Assembly: GCA_026391835.1 (NCBI GenBank)
Contig: JAPLDF010000068.1
Span: 124,001-188,000 of the forward strand
Direction of reading: 5' to 3'
Length of the DNA stretch: 64,000 bases
Source: Bacteroidota bacterium
Lineage (GTDB): Bacteria; Bacteroidota; Bacteroidia; Bacteroidales; FEN-979
Shown: positions 26,291-34,929 of the stretch, one piece after another
Numbering within the stretch: position 1 is the first letter of the stretch
How the letters are laid out: each line of letters starts with the position of its first letter
Notes under the pieces: model-generated
Seen by the model: the letters and a program-made list of their open reading frames with translations, nothing else
Databases searched by the model: none
What the model was told of the DNA's origin: nothing
Program-made: the position numbers and the translations under genes

Positions 26291-27454
26291 ATGCCCCTGG
26301 CCATCGTCTCTGTTACCAACGACCTTACCACCGATCAACGGGTTGACCGCACCTGTTGTACCCTGGTAAAATCGGGTTATGAGGTATTGCTGGTCGGGCG
26401 CAGGATGCGGAACAGCAAAACGCTGGCACCACGCTCCTACCGGATGCACCGGATGAGGCTCCTTTTTGACAAAGGCCCTCTTTTTTACGCAGAATACAAC
26501 ATCGCCCTGTTTTTCTTCCTCCTCATGCACCGGCATGATCTTGTTGTGTCAAACGATCTTGATACCCTGCCTGCAAACTACTTTGCCGAACAGGTAAAAC
26601 ATATTTTTTCATCAAATCGTAAATATAAAATCCCAAATCGTAAATCCCCAATATTCCACCTCCACGACTGCCATGAGTACTTTCGCGGTGTTCCCGAACT
26701 CGTAGGCCGAAAAACCGTGACCAGGGTATGGAAATGGATCGAGGACCGGATCTTTCCAAAACTGGAACATGTGATTGCCGTGAACCAGTCGGTAGCTGAC
26801 CTATACACCGCCGAGTACGGCAACCATATCGAAGTGATCCGGAACGTGCCGTTCAGGAAACCACCCACCGGTGCGGGCGGGAGGGGTTCGCCGAACATCC
26901 CGGGGGGCCGGAAAATCATCCTGTACCAGGGCGCCGTAAATATCGACCGCGGACTTGAAGAGGCGATCCTGTCCATGAAATACCTGGAAACCGACGCCAT
27001 TCTGGTCATCGCAGGAATCGGGGATATTTGGGAATCGCTGAAACAGTTCACCGTGGAGCATGGGCTTTCCGAAAAAGTAAGGTTCCTGGGACAGGTTCCG
27101 TTCCAGGAGTTGCATGCCATTACGCTGACGGCGGACCTGGGACTCTCCATCGAAAAAGATGTCAGCATCAATTACCATTACTGCCTCCCGAACAAATTCC
27201 TCGACTACATCCAGGCAAACATCCCGGTTTTGGTTTCCCCCTTCCCCGAGATGAAGTCGATCGTGGATCAATACAACATTGGCGAATTCATCGATAACCA
27301 CCACCCGGAGGCACTTGCCACCCGGATGGATTCGATGCTGAACAATCCCGGGAAAATGGCCATGTATAGGGAGAATCTCCTCAGGGCAGCGGGTGAACTT
27401 TGCTGGGAACGGGAAGAGGTAAAGTTGGTGGAAATACTGCGGAATGACAAGTGA
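26291..27454 (+). CDS. Glycosyltransferase family 4-like protein with repeat-derived insertion
   Basis: The 387-residue protein has the GT-B plan: an N-terminal acceptor domain (1-200) with SNDLDTLPA and HDCHEYFRGVPEL, and a C-terminal nucleotide-sugar domain (210-387) with YQGAVNIDRGLEEAI, AGIGD and the NKFLDYIQANIPVLVSPFPEM segment. It most likely adds a sugar to a lipid-linked or protein-linked glycan. Residues about 108-120 come from a GATTTAC-type repeat read in reverse (26613-26650) and interrupt a strand just before the HDCHEYF motif. The last codons and the stop are supplied by the first ACAAGTG units. Confidence 0.85.
   Translation: MPLAIVSVTNDLTTDQRVDRTCCTLVKSGYEVLLVGRRMRNSKTLAPRSYRMHRMRLLFDKGPLFYAEYNIALFFFLLMHRHDLVVSNDLDTLPANYFAEQVKHIFSSNRKYKIPNRKSPIFHLHDCHEYFRGVPELVGRKTVTRVWKWIEDRIFPKLEHVIAVNQSVADLYTAEYGNHIEVIRNVPFRKPPTGAGGRGSPNIPGGRKIILYQGAVNIDRGLEEAILSMKYLETDAILVIAGIGDIWESLKQFTVEHGLSEKVRFLGQVPFQELHAITLTADLGLSIEKDVSINYHYCLPNKFLDYIQANIPVLVSPFPEMKSIVDQYNIGEFIDNHHPEALATRMDSMLNNPGKMAMYRENLLRAAGELCWEREEVKLVEILRNDK
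26613..26650 (+). repeat. GATTTAC-family repeat inside the GT4 coding sequence
   Basis: The reverse complement contains GATTTACGATTT and ATTTACGATTTG, the same units as the intergenic arrays at 4436 and 20744. It reads in frame as NRKYKIPNRKSP, a basic stretch not expected in this part of the fold. Confidence 0.8.
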
Positions 27455-27516
27455 CAAGTGACAAATGACAAGTGACAAATGACAAGTGACAAGTGACAAG
27501 TGACAAATGACAAGTG
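27447..27516. repeat. ACAAGTG heptamer array, ten units, joining two glycosyltransferase genes
   Basis: Ten contiguous units (ACAAGTG with three ACAAATG variants) form the entire junction. The stop TGA of the upstream gene is at 27452-27454 and the ATG of the downstream gene is at 27507-27509, both inside the array. Confidence 0.95.
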
Positions 27517-28640
27517 GCAATCATCTTCATATAATCTCCTTCGACATTCCTTTTCCGGCCAATTATGGCGGGGTGATCGATGTTTTTTATAAAATCAGGG
27601 CCCTGCACCGTGCAGGTGTTGAAATTCACCTGCATTGCTTTGAACACAGGCGTGAACATTCCGGGGAATTAAACCGATACTGTGCTGAAGTGCTCTATTA
27701 TCCGCGAAACGCAGGTTTAATGGCTAACATCGGGATAAGGCCCTATATTGTGGCCAGCAGGATGTCGCAGGAGCTGGTGAACAACCTCCTGAAGGATGAC
27801 TACCCCATTCTTTTTGAGGGGCTGCACACCTGTGGTATCATGTCGGACTCCCGGCTGAAGGGCCGGTTTATGATTTACCGCGAAAGCAATATCGAACATC
27901 ACTACTATTACCACCTGTTTAAAGCCGAAAAACACCCCGGGAAAAAACTCTATTTCCTGGCAGAAAGCGTGAAACTGAAGTTCTTTCAGAAAATTCTCCG
28001 TCATGCTTCGGTCATGCTGGCCGTTTCGGGCGACGACACAAAGTACCTTGCATCCGCCTTTCCCGCCCAAAAAGTGGTTTACCTGCCAAGTTTTCACCGC
28101 GATGATGAGGTCCATATCCTGCCAGGCAAAGGCAGCTATGCACTTTACCAGGGCAAACTTTCCGTTCCCGAAAACATTGTGGCTGTTGAGTATCTTATCA
28201 ACAGGGTATGGGAGGATTCTTTTCCTGAACTGCTTGTTGCAGGCCTTGATCCGCCCGGGCGGCTCACAAGGCTGGCAGCGCAGCACCCCAACATCCGGAT
28301 CATCGCGAACCCCACGGACGATGAAATGTTCCGCCTGATCCGCGAAGCACAGGTCAACCTCATGGTCACTTTTCAGCCTACCGGGCTAAAACTTAAACTG
28401 CTCAATGCGCTTTTCAACGGGCGGTTTTGCCTGGTAAACCCCGATATGGTTGCAGGCACATCCCTCGACGAACTTTGCCACATTGCCGGCACATCCCGGG
28501 AATTAAAAGATAAGCTCCTGCACCTCTTCTCACTTGACTTCACGCCAGGCCTTATCGCCCACAGGCAATCCATTCTTCAGAAGCACCATTCAAACCAAAA
28601 TAATTGCAATTTGTTCCTGGAGATATTAAATTTGCGTTGA
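27507..28640 (+). CDS. Glycosyltransferase (GT-B fold, family 4-like)
   Basis: The 377-residue protein begins HIISFDIPFPANYGGVIDVFYKIRALHRAG, the typical start of a GT-B acceptor domain in which a Gly-Gly loop follows the first strand. The C-terminal domain includes YQGKLSVPENIVAVEYL and the acidic/loop region TFQPTGLKLKLLNALFNGRFCLVN, where the family binds the nucleotide sugar. The only in-frame ATG before the first strand lies within an ACAAGTG array (27507), so repeat length could affect its translation. It is probably paired with the GT4 gene upstream in glycan assembly. Confidence 0.82.
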   Translation: MTSGNHLHIISFDIPFPANYGGVIDVFYKIRALHRAGVEIHLHCFEHRREHSGELNRYCAEVLYYPRNAGLMANIGIRPYIVASRMSQELVNNLLKDDYPILFEGLHTCGIMSDSRLKGRFMIYRESNIEHHYYYHLFKAEKHPGKKLYFLAESVKLKFFQKILRHASVMLAVSGDDTKYLASAFPAQKVVYLPSFHRDDEVHILPGKGSYALYQGKLSVPENIVAVEYLINRVWEDSFPELLVAGLDPPGRLTRLAAQHPNIRIIANPTDDEMFRLIREAQVNLMVTFQPTGLKLKLLNALFNGRFCLVNPDMVAGTSLDELCHIAGTSRELKDKLLHLFSLDFTPGLIAHRQSILQKHHSNQNNCNLFLEILNLR

Positions 28641-28676
28641 TATTTAACCTACCTTTATAGGTTCTAAGCCCTCCCT

Positions 28677-29552
28677 ATGAAAAAGATTCTTGTACCAGTC
28701 GATTTTTCAAGCCATACCGATATCACCTGCAGGTATGCCCTTGAATTTGCCAAAGTATTTGGTGCCGAAATCAAACTTTTCCATACTTATTTTGACCAGA
28801 TTTTCATCGCCGATACGAGTTTCCCCGATACGCTCGACATGAGTACCATCTACAATGAAGAGCTGATGAAAGAGATTTTCAGGCAGGCCGAGCGGAACAT
28901 GGAGGAGCTGGAAGAAAAGGTCAGGAACCTGATTCAGAAAGAGAACCTTGCCAATATTACCGTCTCTTCGGCTGTAACGGGTGGCGAACTTGAACAGGAA
29001 TTGAAAGAAATCTGCAACGAATTCCACCCCGACCTGGTAGTGATGGGAACCACGGGAAAAGGTAAAAATGTGAACATCTGGGGAAAGGTATCCACCTTCA
29101 TCATCGACCATGCGAAGGTTCCGGTAATTACTGTTCCCGACATCAAAAATTTCCACGGGTTTGAAACGATCATGTTCGCGGCAGATCTTTCGGAAGGGAA
29201 CGCTACCACCATTACCGGCCTGATAGATCTATTCTCGGTATTTTCGGCCAGGATTCTCGTGGTTCACTTCATCACCAAGGCGAAACAGAGCGATGCTTAT
29301 GTGAAAATGAAAGCCTTGCAAATGAAATTCGGGAAAGAAGAAAAGACCAACCAGGTAAGTTTCGAAGTGATTGAAGTTGCCGAGGACAACCAGGCAGCGG
29401 TTGACCAGTTTGTGACTGCCAAAAAAATACAGATGATCGCGTTCCAGCCGCATAAGCACGGCCTGCTCTATATGTTCTTTACAAAAAACATCACGAAAAA
29501 GAACCTTTTTGCAACCAATGTCCCGTTGCTCTCGGTGCCCAGCCCGGTTTAA
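28677..29552 (+). CDS. Tandem universal stress protein (two UspA domains)
   Basis: The 291-residue cytoplasmic protein has two UspA folds (1-155 and about 160-291). The first has the canonical KKILVPVDFS start and an ATP-binding-like GTTGKGK loop (G124, G127, G129), though the usual GS that ends this motif is replaced by WGKVST. The second is degenerate, with no GxxGxG loop visible. Such proteins are induced by stress or stationary phase in many bacteria; the precise role here is unknown. The gene stands alone and is convergent with the LysM gene (3-bp gap). Confidence 0.88.
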   Translation: MKKILVPVDFSSHTDITCRYALEFAKVFGAEIKLFHTYFDQIFIADTSFPDTLDMSTIYNEELMKEIFRQAERNMEELEEKVRNLIQKENLANITVSSAVTGGELEQELKEICNEFHPDLVVMGTTGKGKNVNIWGKVSTFIIDHAKVPVITVPDIKNFHGFETIMFAADLSEGNATTITGLIDLFSVFSARILVVHFITKAKQSDAYVKMKALQMKFGKEEKTNQVSFEVIEVAEDNQAAVDQFVTAKKIQMIAFQPHKHGLLYMFFTKNITKKNLFATNVPLLSVPSPV

Positions 29553-29555
29553 CGG

Positions 29556-31052
29556 TCAGTTGACCGGCACCAGCTTGTAATTCTCATATTTATAAATCTC
29601 CCAATGCCGGTTTTCAAACCCATTGTCCCTGGTTTGAATGAAGTCGAACCTGGTTTGCAATGAATTCATCTTAAACTCCCCGATGCACCGTCCGATATTG
29701 GTTCCATATGCATTCAATGCCGAAAGAAAATAATACGCCTGGTCGAATCCCTGGAAAGCAAGGAGTTCAGGATCTGTTTTATATAACTCATGGTACCGGC
29801 GAACGAACTGTTTCACAGCCGCATCATCATAATCGATGAACGACCTTGCCATCATGTGCGTTTTCAGGGCAACAAGATATTCATTTTCCAGGCCATCCAT
29901 GGCAGACCAGTTTGGCAGACCGACCAGGGTGAGGTTATATTCATTGCGCAGTTTATAGATCCCTCTCAGCAAGTCAAGCGCATACTCCTGGTTATCTGAC
30001 ATAACCACCACATAGTTCGGTTTATCTTTTGAATACAGCCCGATGGCGGCCTCCTGGCTTTCGACCACCTGGACCTTCAGGTTCCGCTCCTGGCACTCCT
30101 TTTTAAGCCGGTCGGGCGCATCATGGTCTCCATATTGTCCGTTCCTGATGATCAGCACCTGTCCGCCGCCGAAGGCATCCGCCATAAAACCGGCCAATTG
30201 CTCCAGCTGCGCCTTTTTTGAGGGCTGCACCTTAAAAACGTACGGGTTGCCTGCAACCAGTTCATTCCGCTCGGAAATCGGGTTTATCAAGCTGATCTTA
30301 TTCTTTTTAGCGAAGGCCGCCACGATCTGGAAATTCGCATGGTACAGCAACCCGAAGATCATATCCATCGATTTCAACTCCGGTTTTTTCAACAGCAAAC
30401 GTGTCTGGAGGGTATCTTTGTCGGCATCGTATACATACAACTTTATCTTTACGCCAAGTTTCTCAAGCGAGTCGAGGGCAAGGCGGAATCCTTCATAAAA
30501 GGGAAGGAACTGAAAAGATTTTGACGTTTCGAATATTTTGGGATCAGGATTTTCGGCATCGACCTCGTCAACACCGGCCAGGTACAAAGGCAACATCAGG
30601 GCAACCTTGTATACCGCTTTTTTGGTTGTTTTGTCTTTTCCGCAGGGCAATTCGGGAATAATCACCGAATCGGATTTTGAAACAGCTTCCTTTACTGCCG
30701 GGTTATTCACTTTTCCTGCTGCAACCTTCTCTTTGCCGGCAGCCGACTTTGGAATGGCCACAGTTTTTTGCCCGGGGAAGGGGATCCTGAGTTTTTGATC
30801 CGCTTTGATCCCCTCTTTCACACCCGGATTTTCACGGATGATGTCATTTACCTCCACACCATAAGCCTTGGAGATCATATAGAGCGTCTGGCCCCTCTTA
30901 ATGGTGTGAATGTAAAAATCCCTGCCATCAATTTTCTCGGTAACAGAAGATTTTATCTGCTTCAACTGGTCCTGGGGAGACTGAGCCCCGGCCTCCAAAC
31001 AGAAAAACTGACCAAAAAGCACAAAAAGAATAAAAACCGGAAAGTATCTCAT
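29556..31052 (-). CDS. Exported LysM protein with periplasmic-binding-protein (type 1) domain
   Basis: The 498-residue protein has a signal peptide (1-24, ending AGAQ), a LysM peptidoglycan-binding domain (about 47-91, RGQTLYMISKAYGVEVNDIIRENP), a linker rich in K and A, and a large domain (about 145-498) resembling substrate-binding proteins of amino-acid ABC transporters. No permease or ATPase gene is next to it, so it may be a cell-wall-attached sensor or scaffold rather than a transporter part. The frame opens with a TTG at 31073, which lies inside the -7 element; the ATG at 31052 is therefore chosen. Confidence 0.82.
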   Translation of the reverse strand: MRYFPVFILFVLFGQFFCLEAGAQSPQDQLKQIKSSVTEKIDGRDFYIHTIKRGQTLYMISKAYGVEVNDIIRENPGVKEGIKADQKLRIPFPGQKTVAIPKSAAGKEKVAAGKVNNPAVKEAVSKSDSVIIPELPCGKDKTTKKAVYKVALMLPLYLAGVDEVDAENPDPKIFETSKSFQFLPFYEGFRLALDSLEKLGVKIKLYVYDADKDTLQTRLLLKKPELKSMDMIFGLLYHANFQIVAAFAKKNKISLINPISERNELVAGNPYVFKVQPSKKAQLEQLAGFMADAFGGGQVLIIRNGQYGDHDAPDRLKKECQERNLKVQVVESQEAAIGLYSKDKPNYVVVMSDNQEYALDLLRGIYKLRNEYNLTLVGLPNWSAMDGLENEYLVALKTHMMARSFIDYDDAAVKQFVRRYHELYKTDPELLAFQGFDQAYYFLSALNAYGTNIGRCIGEFKMNSLQTRFDFIQTRDNGFENRHWEIYKYENYKLVPVN

Positions 31053-31070
31053 TATTTCATTTTTTCGCTG

Positions 31071-31078
31071 CAAACCTA
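31071..31078 (-). promoter_or_regulatory. -7 element of the LysM gene
   Basis: CAAACCTA on the plus strand reads TAGGTTTG leftward (TAnnTTTG), 18 bp before the ATG at 31052. It decides against the upstream TTG as start codon. The gene is only 24 bp behind guaA but seems to have its own promoter. Confidence 0.45.
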
Positions 31079-31097
31079 CTGCTCAATGTCGCTGTTT

Positions 31098-32627
31098 TTA
31101 TTCCCACTCAATCGTTGCCGGCGGTTTTGAACTGATATCGTACACCACCCTGTTCACGCCTTTTACCTTGTTGATGATGTCGTTGCTCACCTTTGCAAGG
31201 AATTCGTATGGCAGATGCGCCCAATCGGCTGTCATGCCATCGGTGGAGGTTACGGCCCGTAAAGCTACCACATTTTCATAAGTACGCTCATCGCCCATCA
31301 CACCCACCGACTGTACCGGAAGCAATACTGCAAAGGCCTGCCATACCGTATGATACAAATTGAATGTGCGCAATCCCGAGATAAAAACATCATCAACCTC
31401 CTGCAGCAGGGTCACTTTTTCGCGGTCGATGTCGCTGAGAATCCGCACGGCCAGCCCGGGACCCGGGAATGGGTGACGGTCGAGGAAAATGGAATCGAGA
31501 CCAAGGGTATACCCTACTTTCCGCACCTCATCCTTGAACAGGCTGCTTAGGGGCTCAACGACCTTCAGTTTCATGTAATCCGGCAGGCCGCCTACGTTGT
31601 GGTGCGATTTTATGGTGGCCGACGGGCCTTTGACAGAATGCGATTCAATGACATCAGGGTAGATGGTTCCCTGTGCCAGCCATTTGATATCCTGTATCTT
31701 GTGTGCTTCGGCATCGAACACATCGATAAATGTTTTCCCGATGATCTTGCGCTTCTGTTCCGGATCCACAACGCCTTTCAATGCGTCGACGAACAGATCG
31801 CGGGCGTCCACACCTGTAATATTCAATTCCAGCGTTTTATACCGTTCAAGTACATTCTCAAATTCATTTTTGCGGAGCAACCCGTTATCGACGAAAATAC
31901 AATAGAGATTTTTCCCGATGGCCTTGTGCAGCAGCATGGCCGTTACGGATGAATCGACACCTCCCGAAAGCCCCAGTACAACCTTGTCGTTGCCCAGTTT
32001 TTGTTTCAACGATGCGATGGTGCTTTCCACAAAAGATTCGGGTGTCCATAACTGGTGGCAGCCGCATATGCGGACGACGAAATTCTTCAGCAACTTGAGG
32101 CCCTCTGTGGTGTGATATACCTCGGGGTGGAACTGGATGCCATAGGTGAGTTCATTTTCGATGCGGAACCCGGCATAAAGCACGTCCGGCGTACTGGCAA
32201 TAACGGCGAAGTCGTCCGGTACACCCAGGATGGTATCGGCATGCGACATCCATACCTGGGTTCCCAATTCCATACCATGCATCAATTCGTTGTCTTCATC
32301 CATGCATGATAGTTTCGCACGGCCATATTCCCTGATCTCCGAAGGGGCGACAACCCCGCCGGATGAGTGGGCCAGGTATTGCGCTCCATAGCATACGCCC
32401 AGAAGAGGCATTTTGCGCCTGATGTTTGTAAGATCAGGAAACGGGGCATTGTCGTCCCTTACCGAATAAGGGCTGCCCGAAAGGATCACCCCCATGATGT
32501 GATCATCCAGCACCGGGATTTTATTGAACGGGTGAATTTCACAATACACATTCAGTTCGCGCACCCGCCTTGCAATGAGCTGGGTGTACTGGGAACCGAA
32601 ATCGAGGATCAGGATGGTTTCTTGCAT
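31098..32627 (-). CDS. guaA: GMP synthase (glutamine-hydrolysing)
   Basis: The 509-residue enzyme aminates XMP to GMP. The class I glutamine amidotransferase domain (1-190) has the triad C79 (GVCYGAQ), H167 and E169 (FHPE). The ATP-pyrophosphatase domain has the SGGVDSS P-loop (221-227), and the dimerisation domain ends with the conserved PPATIEWE. The start matches the family ([18 protein letters not shown]). A TATATTTG element ends only 5 bp before the ATG, so the mRNA may be leaderless. Confidence 0.97.
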   Translation of the reverse strand: MQETILILDFGSQYTQLIARRVRELNVYCEIHPFNKIPVLDDHIMGVILSGSPYSVRDDNAPFPDLTNIRRKMPLLGVCYGAQYLAHSSGGVVAPSEIREYGRAKLSCMDEDNELMHGMELGTQVWMSHADTILGVPDDFAVIASTPDVLYAGFRIENELTYGIQFHPEVYHTTEGLKLLKNFVVRICGCHQLWTPESFVESTIASLKQKLGNDKVVLGLSGGVDSSVTAMLLHKAIGKNLYCIFVDNGLLRKNEFENVLERYKTLELNITGVDARDLFVDALKGVVDPEQKRKIIGKTFIDVFDAEAHKIQDIKWLAQGTIYPDVIESHSVKGPSATIKSHHNVGGLPDYMKLKVVEPLSSLFKDEVRKVGYTLGLDSIFLDRHPFPGPGLAVRILSDIDREKVTLLQEVDDVFISGLRTFNLYHTVWQAFAVLLPVQSVGVMGDERTYENVVALRAVTSTDGMTADWAHLPYEFLAKVSNDIINKVKGVNRVVYDISSKPPATIEWE

Positions 32628-32631
32628 GGTG

Positions 32632-32639
32632 CAAATATA
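32632..32639 (-). promoter_or_regulatory. -7 element of guaA, implying a leaderless transcript
   Basis: CAAATATA on the plus strand reads TATATTTG leftward. The distance from its last base to the A of the start codon is about 5 nt, so transcription should start at or next to the ATG. The -33 region falls in AAAATGC repeats. Confidence 0.45.
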
Positions 32640-32680
32640 TTAAAATGCAAAATGCAAAATGGAAAATGCAAAGTGCAATG
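32640..32680. repeat. AAAATGC heptamer array upstream of guaA
   Basis: Units AAAATGC, AAAATGC, AAAATGG, AAAATGC, AAAGTGC and a partial AATG follow in register at 7-bp spacing. The same family, less regular, is at 5751-5788. Confidence 0.85.
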
Positions 32681-32712
32681 GGTGTAATTATTGACGGGTG
32701 TGACCCTGGTGG

Positions 32713-34758
32713 TTATTTCAATTTGCTAAACTTTGAACAAACCGATTTTTCCGTGTTTCTCAGCCTTGCCATATACAAACCTGCAGGAAGATCGGATACA
32801 TCGATCGTAACTGTGGCATTAAACACTTCTGAAACACTGGTTGTTTTGACCGGCATCCCGGATGAATTTATCAACTCTATGGCAATCAAATCCTTCATGC
32901 CATCCGGAATCCGGATCGTCAGGCGATCACGGGCAGGGACGGGAAACAGTGACAAAGCTTGTTTTGTCTTTTCAGCATCGATACCGGCCGACCACCCTAC
33001 CGGGCTATTCCAAACACCTGATGCCGATTCGCTGATGAACAGGTCGTATCCCGAAAAATCCAGCCCGGTCACATCACTGAAACCAGCTTCTGAAATATCC
33101 ATCCACGTTGTGCCGCCATTGGCGGTGTAAAGCACGGTTCCGTGCCTGGTTGCAACATAAAGCCGTTTGCCCCTTGCCGCGATATCGCTCACATCGGTCC
33201 CGACCAGTGCGGTTCCAACCGGGAGACAGGTATTTGTGGCGTAATCCTTTTTAAGGAGGCCTGCTGCAGATGCCACGAAAATATCTTTGTCGGTGGCAGC
33301 AATACCAATGATATCCGGAACGAGGCATGTTGTGTTTCCCCAGGCAGCTCCATTCGCTTCGTAAAACAATCCCTGGTCGGTGCCCGCGTACAGGGTATCC
33401 ATGCAAACCTCAAGTTTATAGACTTTCTTTCCTTTCAGATACTTATAAACCCATGAAACCCCGTTATCCGCAGAGGAATAAATCCCATCAGATGTCCCGG
33501 CATACAGGACATTCCCATACGTTCCGAACGAATAGGCCTCATCCCCGGGAATGCCCGCAGTATGAAGGATATCATTGGTTGCGGTATCCACAATGCCCAC
33601 ACCCGTATAGCCTGCAATAAGAAAATTTGGCCCGGCGTGAAAGGCATCTTTTACTGACCAGGAGTTTACGTCATTGCATAGCAACCAGGTTTTACCATCG
33701 TTGGAAGAAGTGTATACATCCCAGCCGAACAAGCTGGATACAGAAGCAAAAAGCACATCTCCCGCACTCCTGATGCATGAGACTCCGTACGCAGAATTAC
33801 CAACCGGCAACGCGTTAACACCGCGCCACTTGTCGCCTGAATATTCATAACATCCCAATATAGTCGACCATTTGGAGAGGTAGGCAAAAAAATGTCCGTT
33901 GCATGTGGCTATCGCATATGCGGTCGTATCACTCGACCATTGGGCCAACAAGGTTTTCCATGTTCCGGTTGCGAACGAATACCTGGCAAGAGGAGCGTCG
34001 TTTCCCATATTTGCATAGAGATATGCTGAATCCGCAGCCATGGAATATACCTGGTATCCGCCGCTATAGCCCAAAAGTGTCCAGGTCAGGCCTTTGTTCA
34101 CAGACCTTTTGATCCCATTGGAAGATCCCGTATAAAGTATCCCGTTTGACGATATGAGAGAACTGTGCTGATCGTAATAGGTATAGGTGTTTACAACTTC
34201 CCAGGCAGAAAAACTTACCCCGTCGAAGGAGCATTTGTAAAGGATGTCGCCGTTGTCGGTGAACTGAAATGCATACACTTCATTGTCCATGATGGCCGGA
34301 TAGATCCCCCAGCCCCCGGTAGTCAATCCCCCGGGCGACTCATTCCAGGTTACCCCGTAGTCGGTTGAATAGGAGAGAATATTTGATGAGTTTATGGCAA
34401 CGATGACCTGTCCCATCAGGCCGAGGAACCGACCGGCAGACGGGCCGGATTGTTCTGTCCAGGTTACCCCTCCGTCGCGGGTGATATGATATGAATAGTC
34501 GTTGATCACCATGAACTTATCATTCCCTGCAATAACCGCCGAGGAAGATAAGGAAGGAAAGGTCTTCATTGCATTCCAGGTCAAACCGGAAGTTGTGAAT
34601 ATCGATACGCCGGTATTGGTAAGCATGCCGACCGCCCCCGGTGACGAAGATAATCCGTACACATCACCTGCATAGTAAGAGCTGGTGCGTGACCATTGCG
34701 AATAGGTGAACGATGCAACACCGGTAAGCAGTACCAGGATAAGTGAAAATTTTTTCAT
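32713..34758 (-). CDS. T9SS-exported Asp-box (BNR-like) repeat protein
   Basis: The 681-residue protein has a signal peptide (1-20) and a body of beta-propeller type with Asp-box-like repeats (TRDGGVTW, STDYGVTW, SVNKGLTW, SSNDGKTW, SADNGVSW, TANGGTTW). The last ~75 residues (from LFPVPARDRLTIRIP to GLYMARLRNTEKS) are a type A T9SS sorting domain. It resembles the 865-residue Asp-box protein in plan but the sequences are clearly different. The ligand or substrate is unknown. It follows the M23 peptidase gene after 171 bp on the same strand, without strong sign of co-transcription. Confidence 0.85.
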   Translation of the reverse strand: MKKFSLILVLLTGVASFTYSQWSRTSSYYAGDVYGLSSSPGAVGMLTNTGVSIFTTSGLTWNAMKTFPSLSSSAVIAGNDKFMVINDYSYHITRDGGVTWTEQSGPSAGRFLGLMGQVIVAINSSNILSYSTDYGVTWNESPGGLTTGGWGIYPAIMDNEVYAFQFTDNGDILYKCSFDGVSFSAWEVVNTYTYYDQHSSLISSNGILYTGSSNGIKRSVNKGLTWTLLGYSGGYQVYSMAADSAYLYANMGNDAPLARYSFATGTWKTLLAQWSSDTTAYAIATCNGHFFAYLSKWSTILGCYEYSGDKWRGVNALPVGNSAYGVSCIRSAGDVLFASVSSLFGWDVYTSSNDGKTWLLCNDVNSWSVKDAFHAGPNFLIAGYTGVGIVDTATNDILHTAGIPGDEAYSFGTYGNVLYAGTSDGIYSSADNGVSWVYKYLKGKKVYKLEVCMDTLYAGTDQGLFYEANGAAWGNTTCLVPDIIGIAATDKDIFVASAAGLLKKDYATNTCLPVGTALVGTDVSDIAARGKRLYVATRHGTVLYTANGGTTWMDISEAGFSDVTGLDFSGYDLFISESASGVWNSPVGWSAGIDAEKTKQALSLFPVPARDRLTIRIPDGMKDLIAIELINSSGMPVKTTSVSEVFNATVTIDVSDLPAGLYMARLRNTEKSVCSKFSKLK

Positions 34759-34929
34759 GGCCGGAAAAGTTTATTACTGTGTTATTCCTTCAGGTTCTGC
34801 TTCCCTGTGGTCGACCTGAAACTAAAACACAGGGCGAACCATTGCAGGGAATGAACGGGAGCAGGTTCATTCAGAACCAGATCATAAATATAAAAGAAAA
34901 AATGTTTGTTTTGAGAAAAACGGGAATTT

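Noticed and set aside
27447-27516. Possible CRISPR array
   Set aside because: The 7-bp units are directly contiguous with no spacers, and there are no cas genes.
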